64,000 bases of DNA, taken from assembly GCA_944470555.2 (NCBI GenBank), contig OX104127.1:137038786-137102785 (forward strand). The letters are read 5' to 3'. A program made the translations under genes and the position numbers. Under the pieces are notes generated by a model. That model was not told where the DNA came from. It was given only the letters and a program-made list of their open reading frames with translations, and did no database searches. Positions 20,920 to 33,039 of the stretch are shown here, one piece after another; within the stretch, counting starts at the first letter, position 1; each line of letters begins with the position of its first letter. Source of the DNA: Heterobilharzia americana (lineage: Eukaryota; Platyhelminthes; Trematoda; Strigeidida; Schistosomatidae).

Positions 20920-22540
20920 CAAGAGAAGAGACAAGGGTAAGGAAGAAAGATGATAGCTGATCAGATTTCATATACTACTGAAAGCGTGAGGGTGGTTGAC
21001 AGTTCTCGGTTGTCTACATCGTAGTAGCTGTTTCTGTAAGGTACGTGGAAGAGAATATAGATCAGTTTTGTGTGGTCGTAGAGCAAAAGTGACATCTAAT
21101 TGAGACCGGTCAAATACGACCTTTTAATAGTTTCGGACTGATATATCCACAGTGTTTCAGTAGTCGACTACAATTAAGGTGATCGACTCGTCAAAGTAGG
21201 TTCACAAATCAATTCAGTAAAGTTAGTAGTTCACACTATCCTCTTTGACATGATAAATTCTTATGTTGAAGGTGTTTACACCACTTCTCAAATAAACATT
21301 GCCTTTTAAAGAAAATAAAATTGAAAATCGACAGTATTCATTGAAATGATTTCATGGAACAGTGTAGAGACCTTACTTTATAATTCAGAAAACTAATACC
21401 TACAAAATGAAGATAAACAATGTGAGCGAAAAAATATTTCTTTCCAGTTAGTTCCTCATCAATGGCTCTACACTAATATAACATTTTAAAAACGTAAAAT
21501 TACATACCATTCTAGTGGTGAGAGTTGTTTAATGAAAGATTGTCAATCTCATAGTATCAAGAAGGTGATAATTGATTAGGTAATTAAAACAATTAACTAA
21601 AGCATGGATTAATTATAGTAGAAAGATTTTGTGAAATTTTAAACAGGTTCTTACATAATTGATATTTTGTATAGTGGTAACTAAAGAGCGAGAATGAACT
21701 GTTAGGTAAAGTGGTAAGTTGTTGACGGTAATTAGAAACAGTAAAGGGAGAAGAAAATGGCTAAAACTGTAATAATAATAATAATAATAATAATAGAGTT
21801 ATTAAAATATTAGTGATAATCAGTTGTGGGATGAATGGAATGAAGGGTCTTGTTGGAATAAATAAGCTATACAGATGGCCAAGGAGAAGAAAGTGGCTGT
21901 ACGAATTTCTTCTGAACACACAGACTTGACTTGCTTGGGTGGATTCCTATGGCTTTTGCTGTATGTAAAAGACGAACTCATAGAGCATGGGTGCATTACC
22001 GAAAATGAAGTTTGATATCAGCTAAAATAGTGAAATAACTTAAAGATTCCAGAAGCTGGTAAAGTGTTCTTTTGAAAGTTTAGTTTTTTGCGCTAATGAG
22101 TCAGGTGGGATACCACTTAGTCAGATGAGAACTAACTTTTTAGGTGAATCCTTTTATCCACTTCCCTATTCATCAGCTAGATTTTGAATATTCAATTATC
22201 AATGGCCGACCATGATTCATGTACTTCTTCGAAGGGTAATGAGTCTTTCTGTCAGTCTTAAACGTCGATATGGAATACGAAGATCGGTCCGTCAGTAAAG
22301 GCTACCTCAGGTAGTGCAATAAACATACGCCTATTTTATTCTTCTATCTAGTTCAGATAAATAGGCAGACGGAAGAAATCAGAGTAAAACTTCACACACA
22401 AGTGCATCGGTTCAAATTGCCATACTGCACAGTAGTAAACAAAGAGTAGGCGGATAGAAATAAAGTGATATGAAAATTGACATAGCTGTGTGAGGGAATT
22501 AACAAATTGAAGATAACAGTAAGTGTAAATATTCAAGCTT
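20920..22540. other. No gene recognised; contains a (TAA)n run
   Basis: There is a TAA microsatellite at about 21,769-21,796. No LINE body was recognised directly beside it. The rest is AT-rich with no exon signature. Confidence 0.45.
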
Positions 22541-22544
22541 TAGA

Positions 22545-22985
22545 AGACGTCAACGAGGGAATACATCTGAGCCAATGCAACCGATTTCAGCCAAGTCACC
22601 AAGAGTCAGTCTTCAACCACTAATTCCTCTGGTCTTGAAGACCCCAACCAGTCTACATTTCCTCACACGACCAGCAGACCAACGGTCATGGACATCATTC
22701 ATTGGTATCAAGTCTTGGTCTGGCTGCACTGTACCCTCTCTCAACGTAGTCCAACTTCTGGTCGAGGTAGGCGGTGACTCGATATGTGCAACACATGTGA
22801 AAGTCACGTCAGTCGATGAAGGTTCACAGCTTCACAGGCTGACTTGTCTTTCTTCCTCAGTACCCTTCACCTGACACCAACATTGCTAACATGGTGATTG
22901 CACTAAACACGAGCGATGCTACCAAGAAACCTATGATGAAAATCCTGAAGCTGCTTAATGTCTTTTTCTTTTAACGGTTATGTAT
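22545..22985 (-). pseudogene. LINE-B (RTE-like) 3' end
   Basis: The reverse strand reads 'IKQLQDFHHRFLGSIARV', then 'NHHVSNVGVR', 'EAVNLHRLT' and 'LSHVLHISSHRLPRPEVGL'. This is the C-terminal RTE segment that in better copies ends in HRLRWLGHVLRMP.HRLPR. It butts against the plus-strand LINE-A copy at 22,990, so two elements meet tail to body. Confidence 0.75.
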
Positions 22986-22989
22986 CACA

Positions 22990-23890
22990 GACATAGAGAA
23001 GACGAGGATACACTGGTTGACCGATGAAAAGAACTTTGAAGATTTGGATTTCACTGATGACTTATGTCTAATGTCACAGAAACTTGAAGATCCACAGGCG
23101 AAAACTAACAAGTTGACAGAAGAGGCAGCGAAGACGGAACATCCTTCAAGCGAATGTAGAGAAGACAGAGGTGGTGAAGATACCCAACCACCACCACCAA
23201 CAACAATCTCCAATCACCACCAACGGGAGAAACTTAAGGGAAGTAGCCTCCTTCACCTATCTAGGCAGCATTGTTTCAACTACAGGCGGCACAGGCACAG
23301 ACGAGGATGTCAAAGCCAGGATCAGAAAAGCAAGACAGAAGTTCATTAACCTGAAACCAGTGTGGAGATCTACTTCACTCAGCATGAAGCGTGAACAACA
23401 TCCTGATTTTCAACACCAACGTCAAGTCAGTGCTCCTGTATGGTTCAGAGACTCGACGCGTTATGAAATGGATTTCCAACAAACTACAGACACACATCAT
23501 CAACAACTGCCTAGGCTGGCTCGTTACTGAAGCTCAGATGGCCAGAAAGAATAAGCAACAAGAAACTCACTATGGCTGGCAACGAACTAATCAACAACCC
23601 ATCGCCTAATAAACACGCAGAAGAAGAAAGTGGAGATGGATTGGGCATACACTGAGAAGACCGGCTGGGGACATCACGCGTCAGGCCGTCAACTGGAACC
23701 CGGTGTGAAGCGACGAGTTGGGCGTCCGAGGGTGACATGGAGGAGATAGTGTGAGGAGGAAATGAGAGCTTCTGGGCTGTGTGCAGCCAGGTTCAAAAGA
23801 TTTCAGAGAACAGAGAGCACTGGAGACGTGCTACTGAAGCCCTATGTTCCATTAGAAACCCAAGCGATAAATAATAATAATAATAATAGA
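22990..23890 (+). pseudogene. LINE-A (RTE clade) 3' half of the reverse transcriptase ORF with TAA tail
   Basis: In successive frames it encodes 'NFEDLDFTDDLCLMSQKLED' (the YADD block, with Phe-Thr-Asp-Asp in the active-site position), then 'SFTYLGSIVSTTGGTGTDED', 'ILIFNTNVKSVLLYGSET', 'WISNKLQTHIINNCL' and finally '[16 protein letters not shown]' plus the 'GRPRVTWR' basic tail. The ORF is broken by at least three frameshifts. It ends at about 23,864-23,890 in a (TAA)n tail, the usual RTE-type 3' end. It is the same family as 27,470 and 63,640. Confidence 0.85.
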
Positions 23891-23894
23891 AATG

Positions 23895-25430
23895 AACGAT
23901 GAGTAAATTTCATAAAACAATGAGTCTAAGTAGATTTGCTGGTGTATGTGATCAAATTAAGTAGATATCATTGACAAGCTTTCGCCTCACTTTGAATCAG
24001 AAGCATATAACTGATTTGTTTTCACCACGTTAAATGCTTAGCCAAGTTTCTCCTCTCAATTTCATTCCACCTAAATTGCTGTATGGCTGTGATATTATTA
24101 TATTAATATTATTTCTCTCTTGGGTTCCTAGTGGAACATACAGCTTCAGTAGCACGTCTCCATTTCACTCTCTTCCCTCCAGTCTTTTCAACCTGGCTCC
24201 ACGACTGCCCACAAGCTTTCATTTCTTCCTCACACCATCTACTATATGTTACCCTCACCTCGGACGCCTACCCCCTTTATAGTGCATAAAATACCTATTA
24301 ACAACTTCATACTCATGTTGTTTACATACGTGGGTCATTTATTTTCCCTGCTTAAAAATCTCATTAACAGCATGAAGCAAGTAGATTCATTTTACAGCAC
24401 TCACTTAGCATTTAAATGATACACAAATCTATAGTTCGTTACAACCTCCAATAGAGTCATCACTGATTCATATTTAACTTTCTGTTTATTTTATCCGCCT
24501 ACTTAAAATCACGACACATTAAAACAAAATGTTACCGAAGGAATTAATACCTGAATTTAGCCTTTTAATGTAAGAAAAATAGAAAGAGAAATCTTGCATA
24601 CTTTACATGATCATTTTTGTATTTCTCAGTAAAAACAAAAAGGAATCAATAGTAAAGGTTAATAATCTTAGGATTTTTGTGTAACTTCTTCAATTATCTT
24701 GACCAAAGTTTGTATAAAATTTTTAATCTAAAATAGAAAAGATTAAAACAAAAGTTATGAACTAAAATGAATCAAATATATACACATAAGTGAATATCTA
24801 CTTTTACCAAATGACTACAATAGATTCCTTCTCTAACAATAATGAGAATACAAGTGTGTTACAACGAAACATTCGTCAGACACTTATGTACAACGTTAAA
24901 GTGTCTGAGAAAGTCTTGATTAGCATTTGAAAAATATATTTCAAATTCTGATCAAAATACGTCTTAATCATTGACCTAGTAATGACTTCCGTTCAGATAA
25001 AAAAAAACAACTAAAAAGATAGGCTACACTAGAGTGCAGCTAGATGCAGCTATGACGAGTCCCAGATAAGTCGAATCACACATCCTTGACTCCTCCGCTA
25101 TTCACTGCGAGCCGAATTATATAAAATTATGTTCAGAAACGTCAGTTTAGTTTTCCTATGAGATAAATGTACCGAATTCGTAAGACAGTGAAACATATGT
25201 TATCAGTTAGGGTGAACCTAACATGACACCTTGTAACTAAAATAAGATTAGTATCTTGTTGTCATATGCGTATCATATCTCTAAAAGTAGCGCACTGAGT
25301 TAGTAACCCAATACAAATCTTGTCATAACTCATACTTTTCTTAGATTCATTCATCATTTTGGTGTTAGCATTTATGGATTTTGTAGATGAGAAAGATCCT
25401 GACTTTGGAATTTTATTATAACTTAGAATT
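23895..25430. other. No gene recognised
   Basis: The 24,050-24,290 part is CT-rich on the plus strand. Its sense ORF has no known domain. The text near 24,130-24,230 resembles, on the opposite strand, the region just after the LINE-A ORF (23,740-23,850), so a LINE-A tail relic is possible. Confidence 0.4.
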
Positions 25431-25439
25431 ACTATAACT

Positions 25440-25840
25440 CAGCGACTTGGTAGAGGTGTACACTGCAGACCCTGTAATACACCTAATATGTGAATGCTGA
25501 TGATACTATGGGATAGTTTGGGCTGGAGAGGTAAGACAGTTGATGTGGTTTTGAGCCTTCATCGACTGAGATGGCTGGAACATGTGTTACGCAAGCCTAA
25601 CCACCGTCTTCCTCATCCCACAATGTTCGCCGAAGTAGGTTCGAGCTGGAAAAAGACTTGGAGTGACCAAACTAAAACATAGAATCAATACATAAAGTCC
25701 TTGACTGTTCGTCTAAGCCAAGTAGAGCGATGCAGACTTGCCGGTTGGAGTCCCTGGGACAAGAGAAAACAATAGTTGGAGGCTTTAGGTAAAACGGTTC
25801 AGAACTGATATCAGTGGTGCAGATGTACACGTATATTATC
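25440..25840 (+). pseudogene. LINE-B (RTE-like) 3' end
   Basis: Encodes 'VVLSLHRLRWLEHVLRKPNH' then 'AEVGSSWKKTWSDQTKTW', and after a stop 'LSHVERCRLAGWSPWDK'. These are the conserved C-terminal segments of LINE-B. It is severely 5'-truncated. Confidence 0.8.
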
Positions 25841-25859
25841 CTCGCCTAATACCCTATAC

Positions 25860-27455
25860 CTAATCTCATCGTCTTCTCACTTTTCCAACCTCTCTTTTAC
25901 TACTTTCAACTTCTACTTCCTTTGACCGAGTTTTCTTCGCGTCTTCATCTTCCATTTTATTGCCTTGTTATTTGGTGTATTGATATGACGTACGGCAACT
26001 TGGACCGTTATGCAGTAATGCCCGGTCCCATGTTAACCTTGATGATGGAGTAAAAAAGAATTGATCAAAATTGTTATCTAATATAAATACGGTTATCGGA
26101 ACACTGGTCAGTGAACCACGGCTTTTTAGATGAGAATAAACAAACTTCTCTAGATGCTAGGATTTGCAGATTTGCACTATTAGAGCTCATAAACAAAAAA
26201 ACCCAACTAACTCCATTGCCTCAAATGAAAGTTAACCCATTGACTGGGAATTATTCTAAGTGGATAAAAATGTTCACTTACTGATAGCGATGCCTAACAT
26301 TACCAAAATGAGCGATTTCAGACATTACACGTAATTTTTTCTAATTTTTGTCAGTGGAAGCGATGGACCAACTTTTAATTTTTCCATTTGTCCTAGAAAA
26401 TTTAACAGTTTGCATCTGCTTACCACCAGTAATGTCGTATCTTACCAACTATCACCTTCAAGCTATTAGTAGATTTTGTCGCCATAACTGATGCATTGAT
26501 GAAAGTTAACTGACGGATCAATCGGCTACGCCAATGAATATTATGTTTTGTGAATTCACGAGTAAGTATTCACTCTCTACATATAGACTTTCATAGATTA
26601 CTCATCTGGTGTATAGGAGTAGTGGCAGGTAGTGGAAAAATGTGTCTTACAACCGGTTCGAGTTAAGAAACAATCTTGACACAATTACCACTACACATTG
26701 TCTCCCTGTACTTTAGCGAAAGAACAATATTTAAGTCTGACAAATTGATTAGAACATCACACTCTATGACGTCAGTGTTTTCATGTACAGTTAACAAAGT
26801 AGAATACAGACAATAACATCAAGTGTTTAATTCCAAGACAAAGTTAGTCTTAGAGTGTCACTTGTAAGATATTAATTGTGTGCCATATGGCTATTTGTAT
26901 ACCTGATTTGTTGTACATTAGTAAACAGAAACGATATTATCTAAGTTTTACCTCTTAATCTAAAGTTCACAGTTTGGCTGTCTATTCAATTTGACTTGAT
27001 TTCTTAGATGTATCACAAAGTGAAACAGTATTATTCACAGTATTCACATTATTATTTGTTTACAAGAAGTTGCACAGCATCCGTAGTTATGCTGAAGAAC
27101 TAAAATGTGAACTAATGAAAAGATTATGAACTCCTGGTCGATAACTTCAACAAAGTGAGACTAGTCACCTTTAAAAAAATCCAAGAGCACTCAAACAAAG
27201 AAGTTCAGCAAGCTAACTGGAGAAAAATACCCAGTTGAGAATAATGAGATTCCAGGTAGCACGTCACCACTCAACGATAAAACAGAGTGGGTTGTTATTC
27301 TCTAAACTAGGGTTCTAAGCTCAACAGAAAGAAAAGATCCTGGAGAAGGGATTTAATTTTGATGTAGCAGTTAATGAACTGGAACCTGAAGATGTCATTC
27401 TAAATTGAAATAGCATTAACTTCAGTAGATAACGTAACCTCGCCTGGTTAACTAG
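25860..27455. other. No gene recognised
   Basis: Around 27,090-27,130 the plus strand reads 'AEELKCELMKRL', which resembles a capsid-like segment of LTR retrotransposons. The flanking frame does not hold up, so it is not called. Confidence 0.4.
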
Positions 27456-27469
27456 TTCACTAGTTACTA

Positions 27470-29190
27470 GCCGGTCCTAAGCCCGATAAAGAGGGATGGT
27501 TGGGCGTAGGGCTAGCAACCCTACCCCGTAAAACCAATCCGGTTGCTAAAGAAACTTCGGAGCACAAACAAAATATGAAAAATAAAAACAGACTTATTAC
27601 TCGCTGGAATCGGAGAGATGAAATGAAGCCGGTTGGTGAAAGCCTTCGGGAAGCCAATAGGCCGATATGTCTTCTCTTGATGAAAGCGAAAGCAGGGATG
27701 GGAATGTGGAATGTCCGCACCATGTATGAACCTATCAAGGAAGTCTTTGCAAGAACTGGGGAGGATCATGCTCCTGTCCACCCCAAGTAAAATATTACGT
27801 TGCATCATCCTCGAGAGACTAAACAATGCTCTCCATTCAAAATTACGACCAGAACAGGCTGGTTTCAGGACAGCAAATTATGTGGCGATCAAACTGCAAC
27901 GCTACGATACGCATAATCATAGAAAAGAGTATAGAACGGCAGTCAACTCTCTACCTCAACTTCATCGACTTTGAAAATCCTTCGACAGCGTCGACCGAGA
28001 AGTAATTTGGCAGTTGCTTCAACACTACGCAATACCACAAACCTTTAAAATCTCATTCAAAAGCTATATGATGACGCCGCATACCAAGTGATTCACAATG
28101 GAAAGCTCAGTGACGCCTTTGAAGTGAAGTGAAGAGAGGGGTAAATCAAGACAAGGTTGCCTACCATCACCAACGACCTTCCTGATTGTGGTGGACTGGA
28201 TCATGTAGCAAACCGTAAGGAAAGCGAAGACGAAAATACACTGGTTGACCGATGAAAAGACCTTCGAAGATTGGGATTTCACCCGTGATGATTTGTGTCT
28301 AATATCGCACAAACTCGAAGATCTACAGGAAAGAACCACCAACTGACAGAAGAGGTTGGGCACCGAAGACAGCATTTCCTTCACGTGAACGTAGAGAAGA
28401 CAGAGGTGATGAAGATAATCAACCAACCAACCAACCACCACCACCAACAACAACAAACACCAATCGCCATCAACCATAGAAACCTAAAGGAAGTAGTCTC
28501 TCTCACCTACCTAGGTGGCATCGTCTCAACTACAAGCAGCATAGGCACACATGAGGATATCAAAGTCAGCCACTATCAGAAAGACAGCAAGACAGGCCTT
28601 CATGCATGAATCTGAAATCAGTGTGGAGATCTACTGCACTGCACTACACTCAGAGTAAAACGTGAACAACATCCAGATTTTCATCACCAATGTCAAGCCA
28701 GTGCTTCCATGTGATGGTCCAGAAACTTGGCTTGTCACGAAAAGCATTTCACAAAAAACTACAGACATACATCATCAGCAGCTGTCGCCTACGCTCACTC
28801 GATACTGAAGATCGGATCAGACGGCCAGAATAATAAAAATAAGCAACAAGGAAATCACTATGGCTGGCAACGAACCAACCAACAACAAATCGCTCAACAA
28901 ATATGCAGAAGAAGGAGGTGGAGATGGATTGGATTAAATTGGACATATATTGAGAAGGCCGATTAGGAACACCACACACCAGGCCAAGGCGTCGAGTGGA
29001 ATCCAAATGGGAAACGACGAGTTGGGCGTCCGTGGTGAAGGTGATATATAGTAGATAGTGTGAGGAAGAAATGAAAGCTTGTGGGCAGTCGTGGAGCCAG
29101 GTTGAAACGACTGGAGAGAAGAGAGTGAAATGGAGACGTGCTACTGAAGCTGTATATTCCACCAGGAACTCAAGGGACAAATAAAAAACT
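27470..29190 (+). pseudogene. LINE-A (RTE clade) copy with 5' region and large internal deletion
   Basis: The copy starts with a leader and the endonuclease opening 'MGMWNVRTMYE' at about 27,697-27,729. It then jumps directly to the RT: 'GRIMLLSTPSKILRCIILER' (27,755-27,815), 'LRPEQAGFRT', the palm 'NFIDFENPSTAST'-like region near 27,960-28,000 where AFDSVDRE is frameshifted, 'GCLPSPTTF' near 28,160, 'LCLISHKLED' near 28,290-28,320, 'SLTYLGGIVSTTSSIGTHED' near 28,500 and the C-terminal 'WRWIGLNW' region. Nearly the whole endonuclease, about 1.4 kb judged from the family, is gone. Many stops are present. Confidence 0.85.
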
Positions 29191-29199
29191 AATAATCAC

Positions 29200-30131
29200 C
29201 AGTAGATAAGGTAGTGGCAGATGATGTGCCAGCATAATGTGCTCTAACGCTTAAGCTACAAAAGAAGAAGAAAGAGAATCTATCAAAAACAGAAATAAAA
29301 GCTTCGAAGTACCTTCCGAATGAAAACAATGTAGTAATTGTCAAATCAGACAAATACAACATAGCAGTAGTTTTCTCCAGTAAATAATACAGTTCCACTG
29401 TGTAATACACCTAATAAATGTAATCAAATCGAATGAAATTAAATTATACAACAGTGCCCAAGTTTGGGTCTGATATTCACTATCTACTCTCTCTTACACG
29501 TAAGTCCTTCTCCTACAGGTAAAATACTTCGATGATAATTTCCGGTAACTTAAGTTCTAATTGACCAATTTAATTAATTTAATCCAATGAAGTAGTTGTT
29601 TATGAATTCTTACATGCTATCCGTGGCTATTGTAGAAGAGCCTTTCTACTAGACAGAGGATTATATTCATCAGTCAAGAATAAACATACTGATTGAGGCA
29701 TTTCTAAATTGATAGTGGTATTCACGCTTTGAATTTTGGACTCTGCACTAGTGCATTACGACCATGCAGGGAAAACCTCTGTTATATTGTTATTATTTAC
29801 TCAGCAAATTCTCTTTATCCACGTCTCTGGTCGAATAGGTTTCTCAATTGATATTCATTTCTATAACTTCTGTTTTCTACATACAGTTTGTTGACTGTAC
29901 ACAATTATGAAGCATTTTAGCATGAAATAAAATCACTTGAGGAGATAAGCCAAACAATATGTAAAAATGAACTGAAGAAACTGTGAAAACCAGTATGTGG
30001 TGCATAGTGTTCACCCTCTACGTATCCGTCTACGAGAATATCAACTAGCAGTGAAGCGTCGTGACACATAGTTACTAATATCAATGCATACGGACAATTG
30101 TGGTGAAGAGTTTGACTGGGGAAATGTAAAA

Positions 30132-30189
<58 letters not shown>

Positions 30190-30285
30190 TTCTATGGTCT
30201 TGAGGATAGAAGACAGATTGGGTGCACTTCCATACACGACTGACAAAGTCAGAGATTTCATGGACTAGTGTCATATCTTGTTCTG
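29200..30285. other. No gene recognised; contains (AT)n
   Basis: A perfect AT dinucleotide run of about 50 nt lies at 30,135-30,184. The rest holds no supported ORF or repeat. Confidence 0.5.
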
Positions 30286-30289
30286 ACCA

Positions 30290-31265
30290 CCCTCAGGATT
30301 CTTCCAATGCAGTCCAACTTCCCCTAGCATTGCATTTCCAGGAAGGCAGTGGCTCAACTTGCGCAACACATGTGTAATCTATCTCAGTCGATGAAGATTC
30401 ATTGCCTCATTGACTGGTTTGTCTTCGTGATTTAGTGCCCTTTGCCTGACCTCATTAGTGCCCATACTTACATTCAAGCAAACGCGAGTAATGCCACTAG
30501 GATACCTATGATTAAAACCGTCTAACTGCTACATGGTGTCCTCTTTCAGTGGTCATGTCTCACAGCCTTAAAACAGGATAGAAGGGACTGCAGGGCAGTA
30601 TACTCGTCCTTTAATACGTGATCAGAGATATCGCCGGCTCTACAGATAATGCACGTTGGAAAATGCCATACAGACATTTTGAATCAGATCACATTGTTTA
30701 TTTGACGAAGCACACGGTGACACAGTATAATTCAGTTAATGACGTTTAGAGCAGGATTCATTTCCTATATTCATGTCAAAGACTGTGATATGAATACGAG
30801 CAATATATTTTGCTGGAAACATCGGTGGGTAATTTATACTGTGTTACTGTGTGCTACATCTAATAAACAATCTAATATAGGGTTGTACTCTACCATAGTG
30901 CCCAAGTTTCTTTCTTACATTCTGAATCAGAGCTAAAATTCCATCAACGACTAGGCTGTTTGGCCTAAAGTGATTTCTTAAGTAAGTGAAGTGATGAATT
31001 CACTCAACCACATCGCTGGCTATCATTAAGCTGGATGTAGTTAGAACCAAGTCCCGAAGCATCACCTGAAAGTTGCAAGATGAATGCTAACTATACCCAG
31101 ACCACTGCTCAAGTTGTTCAGAAGACTCTACATTTTGTCAGCGTCTTCACCTAACATGACAATATCGTCTTTGTACTCCAAGTCAACCAGAAGCCCTTCA
31201 GGGAGTAGATCAATCCCTACAAAGTCAGGGGCACCTAAGTTTATATCCATTGATACATTAGTGAC
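30290..31265 (-). pseudogene. LINE-B (RTE-like) copy, RT active-site block to 3' end
   Basis: The reverse strand begins at about 31,260 with 'VDLEYKDDIVMLGEDADKMQ' (the YADD block reads YKDD) at 31,140-31,200, then 'SLLNNLS'. It then decays through the middle and ends near 30,290-30,560 with sequence that parallels the 3' end at 22,545 base for base in places, for example 'GCAACACATGTG' on the plus strand of both copies. Confidence 0.65.
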
Positions 31266-31269
31266 AAAG

Positions 31270-33035
31270 TCAAACACGAACATTGACGGTAGGAATCAAA
31301 ATAGAATTAATTTACAAGTAGAAAGCTGGACAACACCAACTTAACATAAATGATGAAACCTGAAAACGAATAACTATAGATACGAAGAAATTATCTTTAG
31401 AAATTTAGGATAACAAAATGTTCTATGGTCTTTTTTCATACTTTGTTCTTATGCAAAATAGCTCTGATTTCAAAAATTTACACATTTGATCGACTTTTAT
31501 TATTTGTATAATCTGTTTCTAAGCATTATAACCATAGAAGGCTACAAACATCATTCAGTCTTGAACAGGCCCAATGTAAACATGAAGTAACTAATGGAAC
31601 CCGTTTACGGAAAACAACAAGTGAACTTAGTACACAGATCCAGTAAAGAATTATGGCACAAAGCATAATTTATTTAACGAGATAGTGCATAAAAAATATG
31701 TTGTTACACTATTATTTTCTAACTCCAGCTGATAAAAGACACCTTTCTGATAGAATGTAAAGATAGAAATCAGTTTTTCTTTAACTTATATTCATTTTTG
31801 AAGTTACTCTTGAGTATATTCAGACCAGCAATGAAAAAATAGTAGTTTTGTAAGCACATGGTGATATCTAAATGTATACAGATAGAGGGGAACAGAAAGA
31901 CACTAGATCTTTTTAGTCTGCTTTATTTTATATCTGCTAACAGAAAAATGAAAAGCCTAAAGCTCAGACGAAAACGTCGATCCAAGTTATTCCATATGGT
32001 AACATCAAAGAAAGAAAGGATTAACGCAATGAAAAGAGAGGACAAGATATGCAGAAAGTAGTAAAACATTCATGCGTCAAAGTAAAATAAACAACCAATG
32101 AATCTTCCATATTATGATTGATCCTGAAACACAACATCTAGGATCTTACTGCTGTCTTTTAGTGAAAATACCATCAAAGAAGTGATGTGATAATTTAGCA
32201 CCAATAAATTAATTTTTGATCAGTATGACGTATGTCAGATTCCTTGAAGAATACCAAATAACATTGATATACTCATCTCGCCACCTATAAAATTGGTATT
32301 TTGATGACCCGTGAGTAATAGGAACGGTTCAATCACACCATCTTTGCCATCGAAAAGTGGAAATGTTTCACTTTAATAAAAAACTTCGAAACTAGCTTAC
32401 AGTGGTTTGCTGTTTCGTCAAAAGCCATTAAATCAAGTAAATTTAAATAGTAATGTGCGTCTAACATGATTTGAGCTTTCGAAGTCAACTAATGATAACT
32501 AATAAAAGACCGGTTTAATCTCTGAAACAAATTTCCAGAAAAAGGTTAGTGAGAAAGTTTGCTAAACAGTTGCCAAAATAGTCACTATAGCTGACTTAGT
32601 AACGGTAAATACTATCTCCTAAATGCTGCTGACCTATACCATTTTTATTGGGAGATATTTACTTGATATACTATTCTGACCTTAGCAAATGCTCTCAAGA
32701 CAGAGAAACTAATAAATTTGTCTTCAGCAATGCGATTTCTAATCCTGTCATGATAAAATGTGCTCATCTACAGATGTGTGATGGTATAAAATTAGTCTCA
32801 GGAAACCGCCTTATTTATTTAGATCTGATGTAACACTTTATGTACATCTTCGAAATGTCATGTAAAATATAGGCTGAGGTATTATCGAGTTGTAAACCGC
32901 ACCAGTGAACTGGAATCTTTGTTTAGTCAGAGAATTTAAAAATCGATTATCTAGAGTAAAGCTTAAGCCTAACGTCCAAAGCACCTTTACAGTTTAGAGG
33001 ATCAACTGAACAAGATAAGTTTTAAATCAGCTCTG
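31270..33035. other. 3' flank of CFAP73; no other gene recognised
   Basis: No LINE or SINE is evident. A plus-strand ORF at 31,858-32,061 is Lys/Arg-rich with no domain. A minus-strand segment at 32,815-32,916 could be read as an alternative last exon of the gene to the right, but I do not favour it. Confidence 0.4.
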
Positions 33036-33039
33036 CCTT

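Noticed and set aside
27090..27230. LTR-retrotransposon capsid-like segment
   Set aside because: Only about 12 residues look suggestive. Stops follow at once, and no protease, RT or LTRs were found nearby.
32815..32916. Alternative last exon of CFAP73
   Set aside because: It is in frame after a 169-nt intron and has a weak 'QLD' similarity. However, the first 10 residues do not fit, and a 34-nt micro-intron offers a simpler ending.
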